Positions 55,269 to 63,998 of a stretch of 64,000 bases of DNA are shown here, in pieces. Numbering within the stretch: the first letter of the stretch is position 1; every line of letters starts with the position of its first letter. Under the pieces are notes generated by a model. It was not told the DNA's origin and did no database searches. It saw only the letters and a program-made list of their open reading frames with translations. Made by a program: the position numbers and the translations under genes. This DNA comes from a bacterium HR11 (GTDB taxonomy: Bacteria; Acidobacteriota; HRBIN11), in contig BEHN01000006.1 of assembly GCA_002898535.1 (NCBI GenBank), positions 56,161 to 120,160 on the forward strand, given 5' to 3'.

Positions 55269-55692
55269 CAGAGTCGTTCGGTTCGCGAAAATCCGCATGG
55301 ATTCGGCTTTTCCGACCCTTCGGGAAGAATGGTTTTTCAAGCAAAGGGCAGTTCGGCAGTTGGGCAGTTTGGCAGTTCGGCAGTTCGGGAGGGCCACTCG
55401 GCGGCGGACGTAGAAGGCGAGGGGGCATGCATCGTTCCAAGGCCCCACGTCTCCCTGAAGTTTTCCTGACTTTCCGCCTCTTCTTGTCGCCGACCGCCGG
55501 TGCCGGCCCCCAATGCCCGGGTTCCCGAACTCCCGGATTGCCGAATTCCCGAGTTCCCGACCGGCCCGTCGGCCCAAGACCGTGGCTCGTCCCTTCGTTA
55601 CTCGTCACTCCGTCCCTTCAAAAACCCGTCCTCCCCGAAGGGTCGAAAAAGCCGAATCCATACGGGTTTTCACGAACTGAATGGCCCTGATA
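55266..55692. repeat. TIR element copy A11 (blocks beta-beta, composite core)
   Basis: Starts with the CDF stop (TAACAGAGTCGTTCGG) and ends CGAACTGAATGGCCCTGATA. Both subterminal blocks are beta (GGATTCGGCTTTTCCGAC and its reverse). The core contains GGCAGTTC 8-nt units, the family C module (55398-55480), a TTCCCGAA/CTCCCGGA 8-nt array and a CGTCACTCCGTCCCTTC tail. The right TA is shared with A12. Confidence 0.82.
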
Positions 55693-55941
55693 TCAGAACC
55701 GTTCGGTTCATGAGAATGGCGTCAGAACAATCTTTCCCATCCCCTGGAAAGCACGATGTTTCAAGCATTTGGCAGATGGGCCGTCGGCAGATGGGCAAGT
55801 CGGCCGATGGGCCGGTCGGGCGACTGCCCATCTGCCGACCTGCCGATTGGCCCATCTGCCGAGTGCTTGAAAAATCGTGCTTTCGTGGAGGTGCCCTTTC
55901 CGCTTCCCATCGCACTTCTCACCTCCCGAACGGCCCTGATA
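55691..55941. repeat. TIR element copy A12 (blocks alpha-gamma)
   Basis: Begins TATCAGAACCGTTCGG at the TA shared with A11, alpha block on the left, gamma block (CGTGGAGGTGCCCTTTCC) on the right, ending CCGAACGGCCCTGATA. The core is a GGCAGATG/CATCTGCC 8-nt palindrome. Confidence 0.83.
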
Positions 55942-55944
55942 TAT

Positions 55945-56093
55945 GAGAACCAGTCTCATAAATCCGACGGGGCCGGGATCGTATCCTCGATATCAGACCC
56001 CAGACCATAGACCACGGACCATGGACCATAGAGCCCCTGGGCCCAAGCCGGTCTATGGTCTGGGGTCTATAGCCTACGGTCGGATTTATGAGA
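55945..56093. repeat. family F element, copy 1
   Basis: Ends CTCATAAATCCGAC and GTCGGATTTATGAG are inverted repeats. Inside lie 7-nt GACCATA/GACCACG/GACCATG units and their inverted partner GGTCTAT/GGTCTGG. The whole is repeated in reverse orientation at 60173-60304. Confidence 0.8.
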
Positions 56094-56136
56094 TCGCTTG
56101 GAGCCATCGATGACGACGTCCTGCCGCCACGAAAGA

Positions 56137-58209
56137 TCACAGCTGGAACTGGGCGACCTGGGCGCTCAGGGCGGCGTTCTGTTCCTGGACGCTCCGGACG
56201 ATGTTGCGGAGTTCCTGGACCATCGAGGTGTTCATCTCGCTGATCCGCCGGATCTCCTGCATGGCCGCGACGAGCGTCTGCACGCCGGCCCGCTGGGCCT
56301 CGAGGGCCTGGGCCACGCTGTCGATCAGGCGGGCGATGCGGTCGACGGAGGCCGTCATCTGACGACTCTCCTGGGCCTGGGCGTTCATCGTGACCCGCAG
56401 GTTTTCGGCAAAGGCCCGGAGTTCGCCGGAGGACGCGTCGATGGCATGGGCGATCTGGTCCAGGTTGTGGATGACGTCGTTGAGGGCCGAGGCCATCTCG
56501 TTGACGTGGTGGGTCGCCTCGCGAATCTGGCTACTGCCCCGGACCTGCTCCTTGGTGGCCTTGGCGATCTTGAGGACGTAGTCGCCGACCTGGCGGGTCG
56601 AATGGAGGAGGGTCTCGAGGGAAGCCTGGGCCCGCTGGGCGACGGCCAAGCCCTGCTCGATGGCCGACCGGCTTTCGGCCATCGCCCGGCGGGTCTCAGA
56701 GGAGCTGGCCTGGACCTCCCGGAGGAGCTGATTGATCTCCCGGGTGTACCCCGAGGTCTGGTCGGCCATCGTCTGAATCTGCCGGACGATGACGACGAAG
56801 GCCCGCCCGTGCTCGCCGGCCTGGGCGGCCAGGATCGAGGCGTTGATGGACAGGATGTGGGTCTGAGAAGCGATGGCCTGGATATGGCCGGATATCCGGT
56901 CGATGGCCTCGGTGAGCTCCAGGAGCCGGCTCATCGTCTGCTCGGTGCGGTCGAACGTCTCTTGGATCTCGACCATCCCCTGGAGGGTCCGCTGGACGGC
57001 CGCCTGGCCCGCCCGGGCGTCCTCGACCATGCGGTTCGCCAGTTGAGCCGCCTCCTCGGCGCTGTTCTCGATCTCCCGGATCGACATGTTCAGCTCGGTG
57101 ACGGCCGTGACGGCCTGCATGACCGACGAGGAGAGTTCCTCGGCCGTGCGGGCCACGTTCGGGACCGTGGCGGCGATGTCCGAGACGGCCTGCGAGTTCT
57201 GCCGGACGGCCGCCGTCAGCCGCTCGACGCCTTCGTTGACCTGTTCGGTGGAGGCCTCCATCTGACGGAAGTAGGCCGACGTCTCCTCGGTGAACTGGGT
57301 CAGGATGGCCATGTCCTGACCGATGGCCTCGGTCCGCTGGGCCGTCGCGTCCAGGACGGCATGGGTCGTCTCGACGGACCGGATCTGCTGGGCCGCCCCG
57401 TCCATCAACTGCTGGGCGTAACGCTGGAGGTCCCGACCGACTTCGTCCATGTGCTGGGCCGTGCGCCGGAGGTTCTGGAGCGACCCGTGCAGAAACTCCA
57501 GGAGGATGTTGAAGGACTCGCCCAGGGCCCCGATCTCGTCCCGCCGGCGGACGGGGAGCCGGACCCGCAGGTCCCGCCGCTCCAGCACGCCGTGAATGGC
57601 CTCGGACATCCGGAGCAGGGGCTGAAAGATGCTCCGCCAGGTGAACGTGTACAGGAAGCCCGTCAGGAGGGACATCAGCAGGACCGTCAGGCCGACCGAG
57701 GTCCATTGAAGCCGCCGTTTCAAGCTCTCGTAGCCCTCCAGGGAGAGGCCCGTCACGATACCCCCCATGAAGTCCTCGGGCCCCAACACGAACAGGGGGT
57801 GGTAGTAGAGGATGTAAGGCGTCCCGTCTTGCACGGCTCGGGCCTCGTGGGGCGTCTTCTCCCGCCGGAGCTCGGCCCACATCGGTTCCGGCAAGGGGCG
57901 TCCCTCCATCGAGGCGTCCGTCGAGGCGACGACCCGCCCGGCCTCGTTGACGACGTGGACGAACGACAGGACCGAGGTCGCCCGCAGGTCCTGGACCGCT
58001 CGGCGGACGTCCTCTGCCTGACCGATCAGGAGGGCATTGCTGATACGGTTGGCGACGCCGTGGACCGAAAGTCGCAGGATCAGGCCGTACCGCTGACGGA
58101 CCTCCGCATCGTACCGACGGGCCTGCCGATTCAGGAGAAACCCGATGCTCAGGCTCCCGACCAGGGAAATCAATACGGTTGAAAGGATGAGTTGGGTCCG
58201 TACGGACAT
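56137..58209 (-). CDS. methyl-accepting chemotaxis protein, divergent signalling tip
   Basis: 690 residues. N-terminal membrane helix (LILSTVLISLVGSLSIGFLL), periplasmic sensor region (about 30-180), second helix (GLTVLLMSLLTGFLYTF), HAMP (RDEIGALGESFN) and a long coiled-coil signalling domain. The hairpin tip reads LSINASILAAQAGEHGRAFV, clearly the MCP tip, but the next turn, usually VVADEVR, is VIVRQIQ, so key acidic contacts are changed. RBS AGGGAG supports the start at 58209. No che or flagellar genes are in the window, so it may couple to an unlinked or non-flagellar pathway. Confidence 0.88.
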   Translation of the reverse strand: MSVRTQLILSTVLISLVGSLSIGFLLNRQARRYDAEVRQRYGLILRLSVHGVANRISNALLIGQAEDVRRAVQDLRATSVLSFVHVVNEAGRVVASTDASMEGRPLPEPMWAELRREKTPHEARAVQDGTPYILYYHPLFVLGPEDFMGGIVTGLSLEGYESLKRRLQWTSVGLTVLLMSLLTGFLYTFTWRSIFQPLLRMSEAIHGVLERRDLRVRLPVRRRDEIGALGESFNILLEFLHGSLQNLRRTAQHMDEVGRDLQRYAQQLMDGAAQQIRSVETTHAVLDATAQRTEAIGQDMAILTQFTEETSAYFRQMEASTEQVNEGVERLTAAVRQNSQAVSDIAATVPNVARTAEELSSSVMQAVTAVTELNMSIREIENSAEEAAQLANRMVEDARAGQAAVQRTLQGMVEIQETFDRTEQTMSRLLELTEAIDRISGHIQAIASQTHILSINASILAAQAGEHGRAFVVIVRQIQTMADQTSGYTREINQLLREVQASSSETRRAMAESRSAIEQGLAVAQRAQASLETLLHSTRQVGDYVLKIAKATKEQVRGSSQIREATHHVNEMASALNDVIHNLDQIAHAIDASSGELRAFAENLRVTMNAQAQESRQMTASVDRIARLIDSVAQALEAQRAGVQTLVAAMQEIRRISEMNTSMVQELRNIVRSVQEQNAALSAQVAQFQL

Positions 58210-58239
58210 GGGCAAACTCCCTGAGGGACAGTCAGGCAA

Positions 58240-58480
58240 TAAACCGAGCCGTTCGGCTCCTGAGAAGGATGGGCAGGTCGGCAGTCGGCAGATAGGCGGT
58301 CGCCAGGTCGGGCAGGAGGCATCCCCACATCCATCTCCCGAACACCGGCAGTGATGCCGGTGTCAGCCTTAGAGAGCCGGCAGTCATGCCAGTGTCAACC
58401 TCGGAGAACCGCCAGTGATGGCGGTGTCGACCTCACGAACCAGGAGTCATCCCGGTGTCAACCCCAGCGGGCCAGCCCCC
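58240..58480. repeat. partial TIR element A13 with hairpin array D4
   Basis: A TAAACCGAGCCGTTCGG end, then GGCAGGTC-type 8-nt units, then four hairpins (about 58335-58465): AACACCGGC-AGTGAT-GCCGGTGT, GCCGGC-AGTCAT-GCCAGTG (one mismatch), ACCGCC-AGTGAT-GGCGGT and ACCAGG-AGTCAT-CCCGGT (one mismatch). No right terminal repeat. Confidence 0.75.
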
Positions 58481-58490
58481 ATGCTAAGGT

Positions 58491-58553
58491 TTGTAGTGGT
58501 GCAATTCATTACGCGTCTCATGCGGTGCGGCGATGAATCGCCGCACTACCAAC
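58491..58553. repeat. GTAGTG...CACTAC palindrome
   Basis: TTTGTAGTGGTGCAATTCAT is answered imperfectly by GATGAATCGCCGCACTACCA; GCGGCGA-TGAA-TCGCCGC is a perfect inner hairpin. It is followed by a CTATGCCCTTTGCC-type 7-nt array (58575-58625). No gene is seen between the chemoreceptor and radA. Confidence 0.7.
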
Positions 58554-58635
58554 CCAGGCATCCCATACGGCAAAGCGACAGGGTATTTGCTCTATGCCCT
58601 TTGCCCTATGCTCTTTGCCAGCTCACGACGCTCGA

Positions 58636-60003
58636 TTACCCCACTTCCAGTCCCTCAAACCGCTCGATGGCCTCTTCGACCCGTCGGACGGACAAGACCC
58701 GAAGGCCGGCTGGGGCCCGACCGGACGGCAGGGGGGCCGTAAAGCAGGTCTCGACGCCCAGACGGGCCAGGGCCTGGAGGCGCTGTTCCATGTAAGGCAC
58801 GGGCCGGACCTCGCCGGTCAGGGCCAGCTCGCCCATGGCGGCCCACCGCACGGGTACCGGCCGGTTGCCGTACGAGCTGGCCATCGCCAGCGCCACGGCC
58901 AGGTCCAGGGCCGGGTCCCGAGACTGAAAGCCGGCCGTCAGCTTGGCGTAGACGTCGAATCGGGAGAGGGGATACCCCAGCCGCCGCTCCAGGATGGCGC
59001 TCACGATGTGAAGCCGTCCCAGGTCGATGCCCAGGGCCGTCCGGCGGCCGGCCGCATAGACCGTCGGGGCGACCAGGGCCTGGACCTCGATGATCAGCGT
59101 CCGGGCCCCCTCCATGATGGGACAGAGGACGGCGCCGACCCGGGCTTGCAGAGCCTCCATGTCGAGCCACATCAGCGACGGGTTCGGGACTTCCCGGAGG
59201 CCCTGCTCGGTCATCTCGAAGATGCCGACCTCCTGGACGGGGCCGAAGCGGTTCTTGACGGCCCGCAGGATCCGAAAGCTGTAGTAACGGTCGCCCTCAA
59301 AGTACAGGACGCCGTCGACCATGTGCTCCAACAGCTTCGGGCCCGCCAGGAAGCCTTCCTTCGTCACGTGGCCGACGAACAGGAGGGCCATCTTATTTTG
59401 CTTGGCCCGCTGGATCAGGGCCAGCCCGCACTCCCGAATCTGCCGGACGGTCCCCGGCGGGGACGGCCAGTTCCGGGTGTACATCATCTGAATGCTGTCG
59501 ACGACGACGACGTCGAAGCGCCCGGAGTCCAAGACGGCCAGGACGTCCTCGAGGCAGGCGTCCGGGAAAACAAGAAGGTCCTGCAAGTTCAGGCCCAGGC
59601 GTTCGGCCCGCTGGCGGATCTGCTCGGCCGACTCCTCGCCGGCCACGTAGAGGCACGAGAGGGGAAGCGCCAGGTAGCGGTCCAGGACCTGGAGCATCAG
59701 CGTGCTCTTACCGATCCCGGGGTCGCCCCCGATGAGGTAGACGCTCCCCGGCAGGAGGCCCCCGCCGATGACCCGGTCCCACTCGCCGAGGCCCGAGACC
59801 CAGCGGGCCGCCGTCGTGACCTGGTCGAGCCGCTGGACGGCGGCCCGGGCCGCCTCGGCCGCGGCCGTCTCGGCCTTCGTCGGGGGCGTCGAGACGACCT
59901 CCTCGAAGGCGTCCCACGTCTGGCAGGCCGGGCACCGGCCGAGCCACTTGGTGGCGACGTACCCGCAGTTCTGGCACACGTACTGCTTTTTCAGTCGGAC
60001 CAT
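58636..60003 (-). CDS. radA: DNA repair protein RadA/Sms
   Basis: 455 residues. RecA-like helicase that helps branch migration in recombinational repair. The N-terminal Cys4 zinc finger CQNCGYVATKWLGRCPACQTW-type is intact, then Walker A GGDPGIGKST, the RadA-specific KNRFG motif (RAVKNRFGPVQEVG), and the C-terminal Lon-protease-like domain (SRFDVYAKLTAGFQSRDPAL) without protease function. The start at 60003 (MVRLKKQYVC) is chosen from homology; codons upstream come from a 7-nt array. Confidence 0.95.
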   Translation of the reverse strand: MVRLKKQYVCQNCGYVATKWLGRCPACQTWDAFEEVVSTPPTKAETAAAEAARAAVQRLDQVTTAARWVSGLGEWDRVIGGGLLPGSVYLIGGDPGIGKSTLMLQVLDRYLALPLSCLYVAGEESAEQIRQRAERLGLNLQDLLVFPDACLEDVLAVLDSGRFDVVVVDSIQMMYTRNWPSPPGTVRQIRECGLALIQRAKQNKMALLFVGHVTKEGFLAGPKLLEHMVDGVLYFEGDRYYSFRILRAVKNRFGPVQEVGIFEMTEQGLREVPNPSLMWLDMEALQARVGAVLCPIMEGARTLIIEVQALVAPTVYAAGRRTALGIDLGRLHIVSAILERRLGYPLSRFDVYAKLTAGFQSRDPALDLAVALAMASSYGNRPVPVRWAAMGELALTGEVRPVPYMEQRLQALARLGVETCFTAPLPSGRAPAGLRVLSVRRVEEAIERFEGLEVG

Positions 60004-60012
60004 CGTCCGTGG

Positions 60013-60172
60013 GCAGGATACAACATGCAGGATGCAAGATACAAGATGCAAGACGCCGGCTGGGAATCCAAGCCCCGCTCGCCCGAGTGGGGTCGCCCTT
60101 TGAACAGAGCCGCTCGGCCCGGGAGAATCCCGATAGGATCGGCTTTTCCGACCCTTCGGGGAGGACGGTCCT
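60013..60172. repeat. 7-nt array, family H hairpin and TIR half element A14
   Basis: GATACAA/CATGCAG/GATGCAA units (60013-60060), GAGCCCCGCTCG-like hairpin with one mismatch (60071-60094), then TGAACAGAGCCGCTCGG with a beta block (60101-60172). No right half. Non-coding. Confidence 0.7.
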
Positions 60173-60304
60173 TACATAAATCCGACCATGGACCACAGAC
60201 CACAGACCACGGACCGGCTTAGGCCAGGGGGTCTATGGTCCGCGGTCTATGGTCGGATATCGAGGGTCCGATCCCGGTCCCGTCGGATGGATGAGACTGG
60301 TTCT
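60173..60304. repeat. family F element, copy 2 (inverted relative to copy 1)
   Basis: Matches the reverse complement of 55945-56093: CATAAATCCGACC, GACCACAGACCACGGACCGG, CTATGGTCCGCGGTCTATGG, GGATATCGAGG, and GAGACTGGTTCT at the far end. The GGTCGGAT end is intact, whereas the terminal GGATTTATG reads GGATGGATG here. Confidence 0.75.
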
Positions 60305-60310
60305 ACACAC

Positions 60311-60357
60311 ACCATTCGCCGTTCGCCACTCGCTACTCGCCACTCGCCACTCGCCGT
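60311..60357. repeat. 7-nt tandem array (CCACTCG/CCATTCG/CCGTTCG)
   Basis: Six to seven consecutive 7-nt units, differing by transitions at fixed positions, 9 bp from the stop codon of the acyl-CoA synthetase gene. Confidence 0.85.
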
Positions 60358-60365
60358 TTCAACCA

Positions 60366-62537
60366 TCACGCCGTCGTCGCCGCCGGTTCCAGGGGCTTGC
60401 CGACGACGACCCGGGGGGCGTTGCCCAGGATCAGCCGGGCGTCGACGGCCCAGCTCGGCTCGCCAGCCGAACCGACCAGGAAGGGATTGACCTCGACCTC
60501 CCGGATGCCGGGAAAGTCGGTGACCAGTCGGGCCAAGCGCACGAGGGCGTCCTCCAGGGCCGCCAGGTCGACGGGCCGACCCCCGCGGATGCCCGTCAGG
60601 ATCGGGTAGGCCCGGATGGACCGGATCATTTCCCGGATGTCGTCCCGGTACACGGGGAGGACCCGGAAGGCCACGTCTTTCAGGACTTCCGTGTAGATGC
60701 CGCCCAGGCCGAACATCAGGACGTGGCCGAACATCGGGTCCGTCGCCACGCCCAGGATGACCTCGACGCCCCGGGCCATCGCCTGGACGTAGACGCCTTC
60801 CAAGGCGAGGCCCGCCCGCTCGGCCCGCCGGACGAGCTCCATGTAAGCGTCGACGGCCTCCCCGTCGTTCCGGACGTCGACGATCACACCGCCCACGTCG
60901 CTTTTGTGGACCAACCCCGGGGCGACCATCTTCAGGACGACGGGATAGCCGATCTCCCGACATGCCAGGACGGTCGCCTCGAGGCCCTGGACCATCCGAC
61001 CCGGCGGGAAGGCGATCCCGTAGCACGACAGCACGGCCTGGGCCTCTGCCGGCGTCAGGACCGTCCGACCCGCCTGCCAGGCGGCCTCCAGGATGGCCTC
61101 CGCCCGGGCGACGTCGGCCTGAATCGCCGGCAGGGGGGCCCGCTCGGGCCGGCCCCGGAGCTCGGCGTACCGCGTCAGGCCCCACAGCGCCCGGGCCGCC
61201 GACTCGGGGAAGGGATACAGGGGGATCAGTTCGACCTCCCGCCGCTGGAGTTCCCGGAAAATGGCCTCGACGCCCATGAAACAGCCGACGACCGGCTTGT
61301 CATACGCCCGGGCGATCTGGGAGATCTCGACGGCCACCTGGAAGGGGTCCTGCATGATGGGCGGGACGTTGACGACCATCAGGCTGTCGACTTCCTCGGC
61401 CTCCAAGAGGACCCGCATCGCCCGCCCGTACATCTCCGTCGTGGCACTGGCGATCATATCGACGGGATTCTCGACGCTGGCCTCCCGCGGCAGGAACGAC
61501 CGGAGGGCCGCCTTCGTCGAAGCCGACAGCTCGGCCATCGTCAGGCCCAGGCTCACACAGGCGTCGGCCGCCAGAATGCCGGGCCCGCCGGCATTCGTCA
61601 GGATGGCGACCCGGGGCCCCCGGGGCAGGGGCTGACTGACGAAGGCCATCGCCATGTCGAACATGTCCCCGATGGACAAGGCCCGGATGACGCCGCACTG
61701 CTCGAGCAGGGCGTCGACCGCCACGTCCGTCCCGGCGACCGAGCCCGTATGCGACAGGGCCGCCCGAGAACCGGCCAGGGTCCGGCCCGACTTCACGGCG
61801 ATGACCGGCTTCCGCCGCATGACCCGCCGGGCGATCTCGGTAAACCGCCGGGGGTTCCCAAAGTCCTCCAAGTACAGCAGGATGACCTTCGTCCGCTCGT
61901 CCCGGTCCCAGTATTCGAGCAGGTCGTTGCTCGAGACGTTCGCCTTATTCCCGATGGAGGCGAACATCGAGAACCCCAGGTTCAGATGACGGCTCAGCGA
62001 AAGGATGGCCGCCCCGAGGGCCCCGCTCTGGGAGATGAAGCCGATCGAACCCGGCAGGGGCCGTTCGTAGGCAAACGTCGCATTCATCGAGACGCCGGGG
62101 TCCGTGTTGATGACGCCCATACAGTTGGGGCCGATCATGCGCATGCCGTACTGACGGACCCGCTGGACGAGCTGGCGCTCCCGTTCGGCCCCTTCGGGAC
62201 CCGTCTCCCGAAAACCGGCCGTGATGACGACGAGGCCCCGGACGCCCTTCCGGCCGCACTGGTCGACGACGTCCAGGACCTGCTCCTTCGGGACGACGAT
62301 GACGGCCAAGTCGACGGGGTCCGGGACGTCTAAGACCGTCGGATACGCCTTGATGCTGTGGACGACGTCGGCCGCCGGGTTGACGGGGAAGACCTTCCCC
62401 TGAAAGTCGAAGTCCAGGAGGTTCCGGACGATCTCGTAGCCGATCTTCCCCCGGTGGCGCGAGGCCCCGATGACGGCGATGCTCCGGGGATAAAACAGCG
62501 GCGTCAACTCATGGTCCTGCATATCAAGACCCGTCAT
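60366..62537 (-). CDS. ADP-forming acetate/acyl-CoA ligase (fused alpha-beta)
   Basis: 723 residues. Interconverts acyl-CoA, ADP and phosphate with acid, CoA and ATP. N-terminal CoA-binding Rossmann domain (YPRSIAVIGASRHRGKIGYE), succinyl-CoA-synthetase-like domains with LSHTGSVAGTDVA containing the candidate phospho-His, then the C-terminal ATP-grasp domain (CYGIAFPPGRMVQG, VVLKMVAPGLVHKSDVGGV, VEVNPFLVG). Fusion order is alpha then beta. It is common in archaea and in anaerobic or thermophilic bacteria, so it hints at acetate or acyl-CoA energy metabolism. Start at 62537 or 62522; upstream codons are 7-nt repeat. Confidence 0.9.
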   Translation of the reverse strand: MTGLDMQDHELTPLFYPRSIAVIGASRHRGKIGYEIVRNLLDFDFQGKVFPVNPAADVVHSIKAYPTVLDVPDPVDLAVIVVPKEQVLDVVDQCGRKGVRGLVVITAGFRETGPEGAERERQLVQRVRQYGMRMIGPNCMGVINTDPGVSMNATFAYERPLPGSIGFISQSGALGAAILSLSRHLNLGFSMFASIGNKANVSSNDLLEYWDRDERTKVILLYLEDFGNPRRFTEIARRVMRRKPVIAVKSGRTLAGSRAALSHTGSVAGTDVAVDALLEQCGVIRALSIGDMFDMAMAFVSQPLPRGPRVAILTNAGGPGILAADACVSLGLTMAELSASTKAALRSFLPREASVENPVDMIASATTEMYGRAMRVLLEAEEVDSLMVVNVPPIMQDPFQVAVEISQIARAYDKPVVGCFMGVEAIFRELQRREVELIPLYPFPESAARALWGLTRYAELRGRPERAPLPAIQADVARAEAILEAAWQAGRTVLTPAEAQAVLSCYGIAFPPGRMVQGLEATVLACREIGYPVVLKMVAPGLVHKSDVGGVIVDVRNDGEAVDAYMELVRRAERAGLALEGVYVQAMARGVEVILGVATDPMFGHVLMFGLGGIYTEVLKDVAFRVLPVYRDDIREMIRSIRAYPILTGIRGGRPVDLAALEDALVRLARLVTDFPGIREVEVNPFLVGSAGEPSWAVDARLILGNAPRVVVGKPLEPAATTA

Positions 62538-62544
62538 CCGTAAA

Positions 62545-62600
62545 GGTCCACGGTCTATGGTCAGTGGTCCATGGTCCATGGTCTATGGTCCGTGGTCCGA
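62545..62600. repeat. perfectly phased 7-nt array (8 units of GGTCYRT)
   Basis: Eight consecutive heptamers: GGTCCAC, GGTCTAT, GGTCAGT, GGTCCAT, GGTCCAT, GGTCTAT, GGTCCGT, GGTCCGA. The first four bases never change. It covers the last codons and TAG stop of murA (minus strand, 62583-62585) and the upstream edge of the acyl-CoA synthetase gene. Confidence 0.9.
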
Positions 62601-63857
62601 CCTCATCCGCCGGATGGACACCCCCGCCTGCCGGAGCTTCTCTTCCATCCGGACGTAGCCCCGGTCCAGATGATAGACGTTCGTGACGACGGTCGTCCCC
62701 CGGGCGATGAGGCCGGCGAGGACCAAGCCCGCCGAAGCCCGCAGGTCCGACGCCGCCACGACCGTCCCCCGCAGGGGGGTCGGGCCGTACACCCGGGCCA
62801 TCGGCTTGGCCAGCTCGATGTGAGCGCCCATCCGCTGAAGCTCGGCGACGTGGTTGAATCGGTCCGGAAAGATCGTCTCGACGGCCTCGCTGACGCCGGG
62901 TGCCTGGGTCATCAGGACCATCACCTGGGCCTGCAGGTCGGTCGGGAACCCCGGATAGGGCTCCGTCGTGACCCGCAGGGGTCGAAAGTCACCGACGCCT
63001 CGGGCGTCGACGATGAGCCCGTCGGCCGTCGTCTCGACGACGGCACCCTGCGCCTGCAGAAGCTCCAGCAGAGCCGTCAGATGGGCCGCCCGAGCTGCCC
63101 GGAGGACGACCCGGCCCCGCGTCAGGACGGCCGCGACCGCATAGGTCCCCGCTTCGATCCGGTCTGGGATGACCCGGACGGCCGCCCCCCGAAGCGCCGT
63201 CGTCCCCCGGATGACGACCTGCGGCGTGCCGGCCCCCTCGATGTCGGCGCCCATCGAACACAAGAGCTCCGCCAGCTGGACGACTTCCGGCTCCCGGGCG
63301 CAGTTCCGCAGGACCGTCGTCCCCGGGATGGCCGCCGCCGTCATCATCAGGTGCTCCGTCCCCGTGACCGTCACCTTGGCGAACTCGAAGACGGTACCCC
63401 GGAGCCGACGGGCCCGGATGCGGACCCGGGCCGCCGCCTGATCGACCTCGAAGCCCAGGGCCTCGAGACCCGCCAGATGCAGGTCCACAGGCCGCTCCCC
63501 GATGGCGCATCCGCCGGGATAGACGACCTCGGCCGACCCGCATCGGACGCCCAGGGGGCCCAGTGTCAGGAAGGACGCCCGCATGCGTCGAGTCAGGTCC
63601 GGCGGGACGGCCGTCGAAGTCACCCGCTCTGCTTGAAGCGTCCATCGGTCGCCGTCGACCCGGACGTCCACGCCCAGGCCGGCCAGGAGCTCCCGCAGGG
63701 TGAAGACGTCCTGAACGGGCGGGACGTTTTCCAGCTCGACGGGGTCCGGCGTGAGGAGGGCGGCCGCCATACAGGGCAGGGCCGCATTCTTGGCGCCGGC
63801 GATGGGGATCTCACCGTCCAGAGTCGAAGGCCCCTCCAGGGCCAGGACGTCGGACAT
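62583..63857 (-). CDS. murA: UDP-N-acetylglucosamine 1-carboxyvinyltransferase
   Basis: 424 residues. First committed step of peptidoglycan synthesis: transfers enolpyruvyl from PEP to UDP-GlcNAc. N-terminal IAGAKNAALPCMAAALLT, the active-site Cys in PGGCAIGERPVDLHL (fosfomycin target), VTVTGTEHLMMTAAAIPGTT, RVIPDRIEAGTYAVAA and EPYPGFPTDLQAQ. GGAG lies 7 bases before the ATG at 63857. The final residues RSDHGP and the stop are encoded by the 7-nt array, a repeat-derived C terminus. It supports a murein cell wall, consistent with the muramidase-like gene at 5-6 kb. Confidence 0.96.
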   Translation of the reverse strand: MSDVLALEGPSTLDGEIPIAGAKNAALPCMAAALLTPDPVELENVPPVQDVFTLRELLAGLGVDVRVDGDRWTLQAERVTSTAVPPDLTRRMRASFLTLGPLGVRCGSAEVVYPGGCAIGERPVDLHLAGLEALGFEVDQAAARVRIRARRLRGTVFEFAKVTVTGTEHLMMTAAAIPGTTVLRNCAREPEVVQLAELLCSMGADIEGAGTPQVVIRGTTALRGAAVRVIPDRIEAGTYAVAAVLTRGRVVLRAARAAHLTALLELLQAQGAVVETTADGLIVDARGVGDFRPLRVTTEPYPGFPTDLQAQVMVLMTQAPGVSEAVETIFPDRFNHVAELQRMGAHIELAKPMARVYGPTPLRGTVVAASDLRASAGLVLAGLIARGTTVVTNVYHLDRGYVRMEEKLRQAGVSIRRMRSDHGP

Positions 63858-63927
63858 CTCGGGACTCCGCGAGGATGCTCTAAGGGCGTGCATTTCTCAT
63901 TTAGGACTTACGCAGTTGCCTGCGCTT

Positions 63928-63998
63928 CCCCCTGTGTCCGGGCGGCCGGCCGCCGACCCGGGCGTCGGCCGTCCGGCCCGACCCGGACAGGAAGGGGG
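63928..63998. repeat. long imperfect inverted repeat at the window edge
   Basis: TGTCCGGG (63935-63942) pairs with CCCGGACA (63982-63989). An inner perfect hairpin is GCCGAC-CCGGGC-GTCGGC (63952-63969), and the arms can extend to CCCCC/GGGGG. It lies upstream of murA; it could be the terminator-like end of a gene outside the window. Confidence 0.6.
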
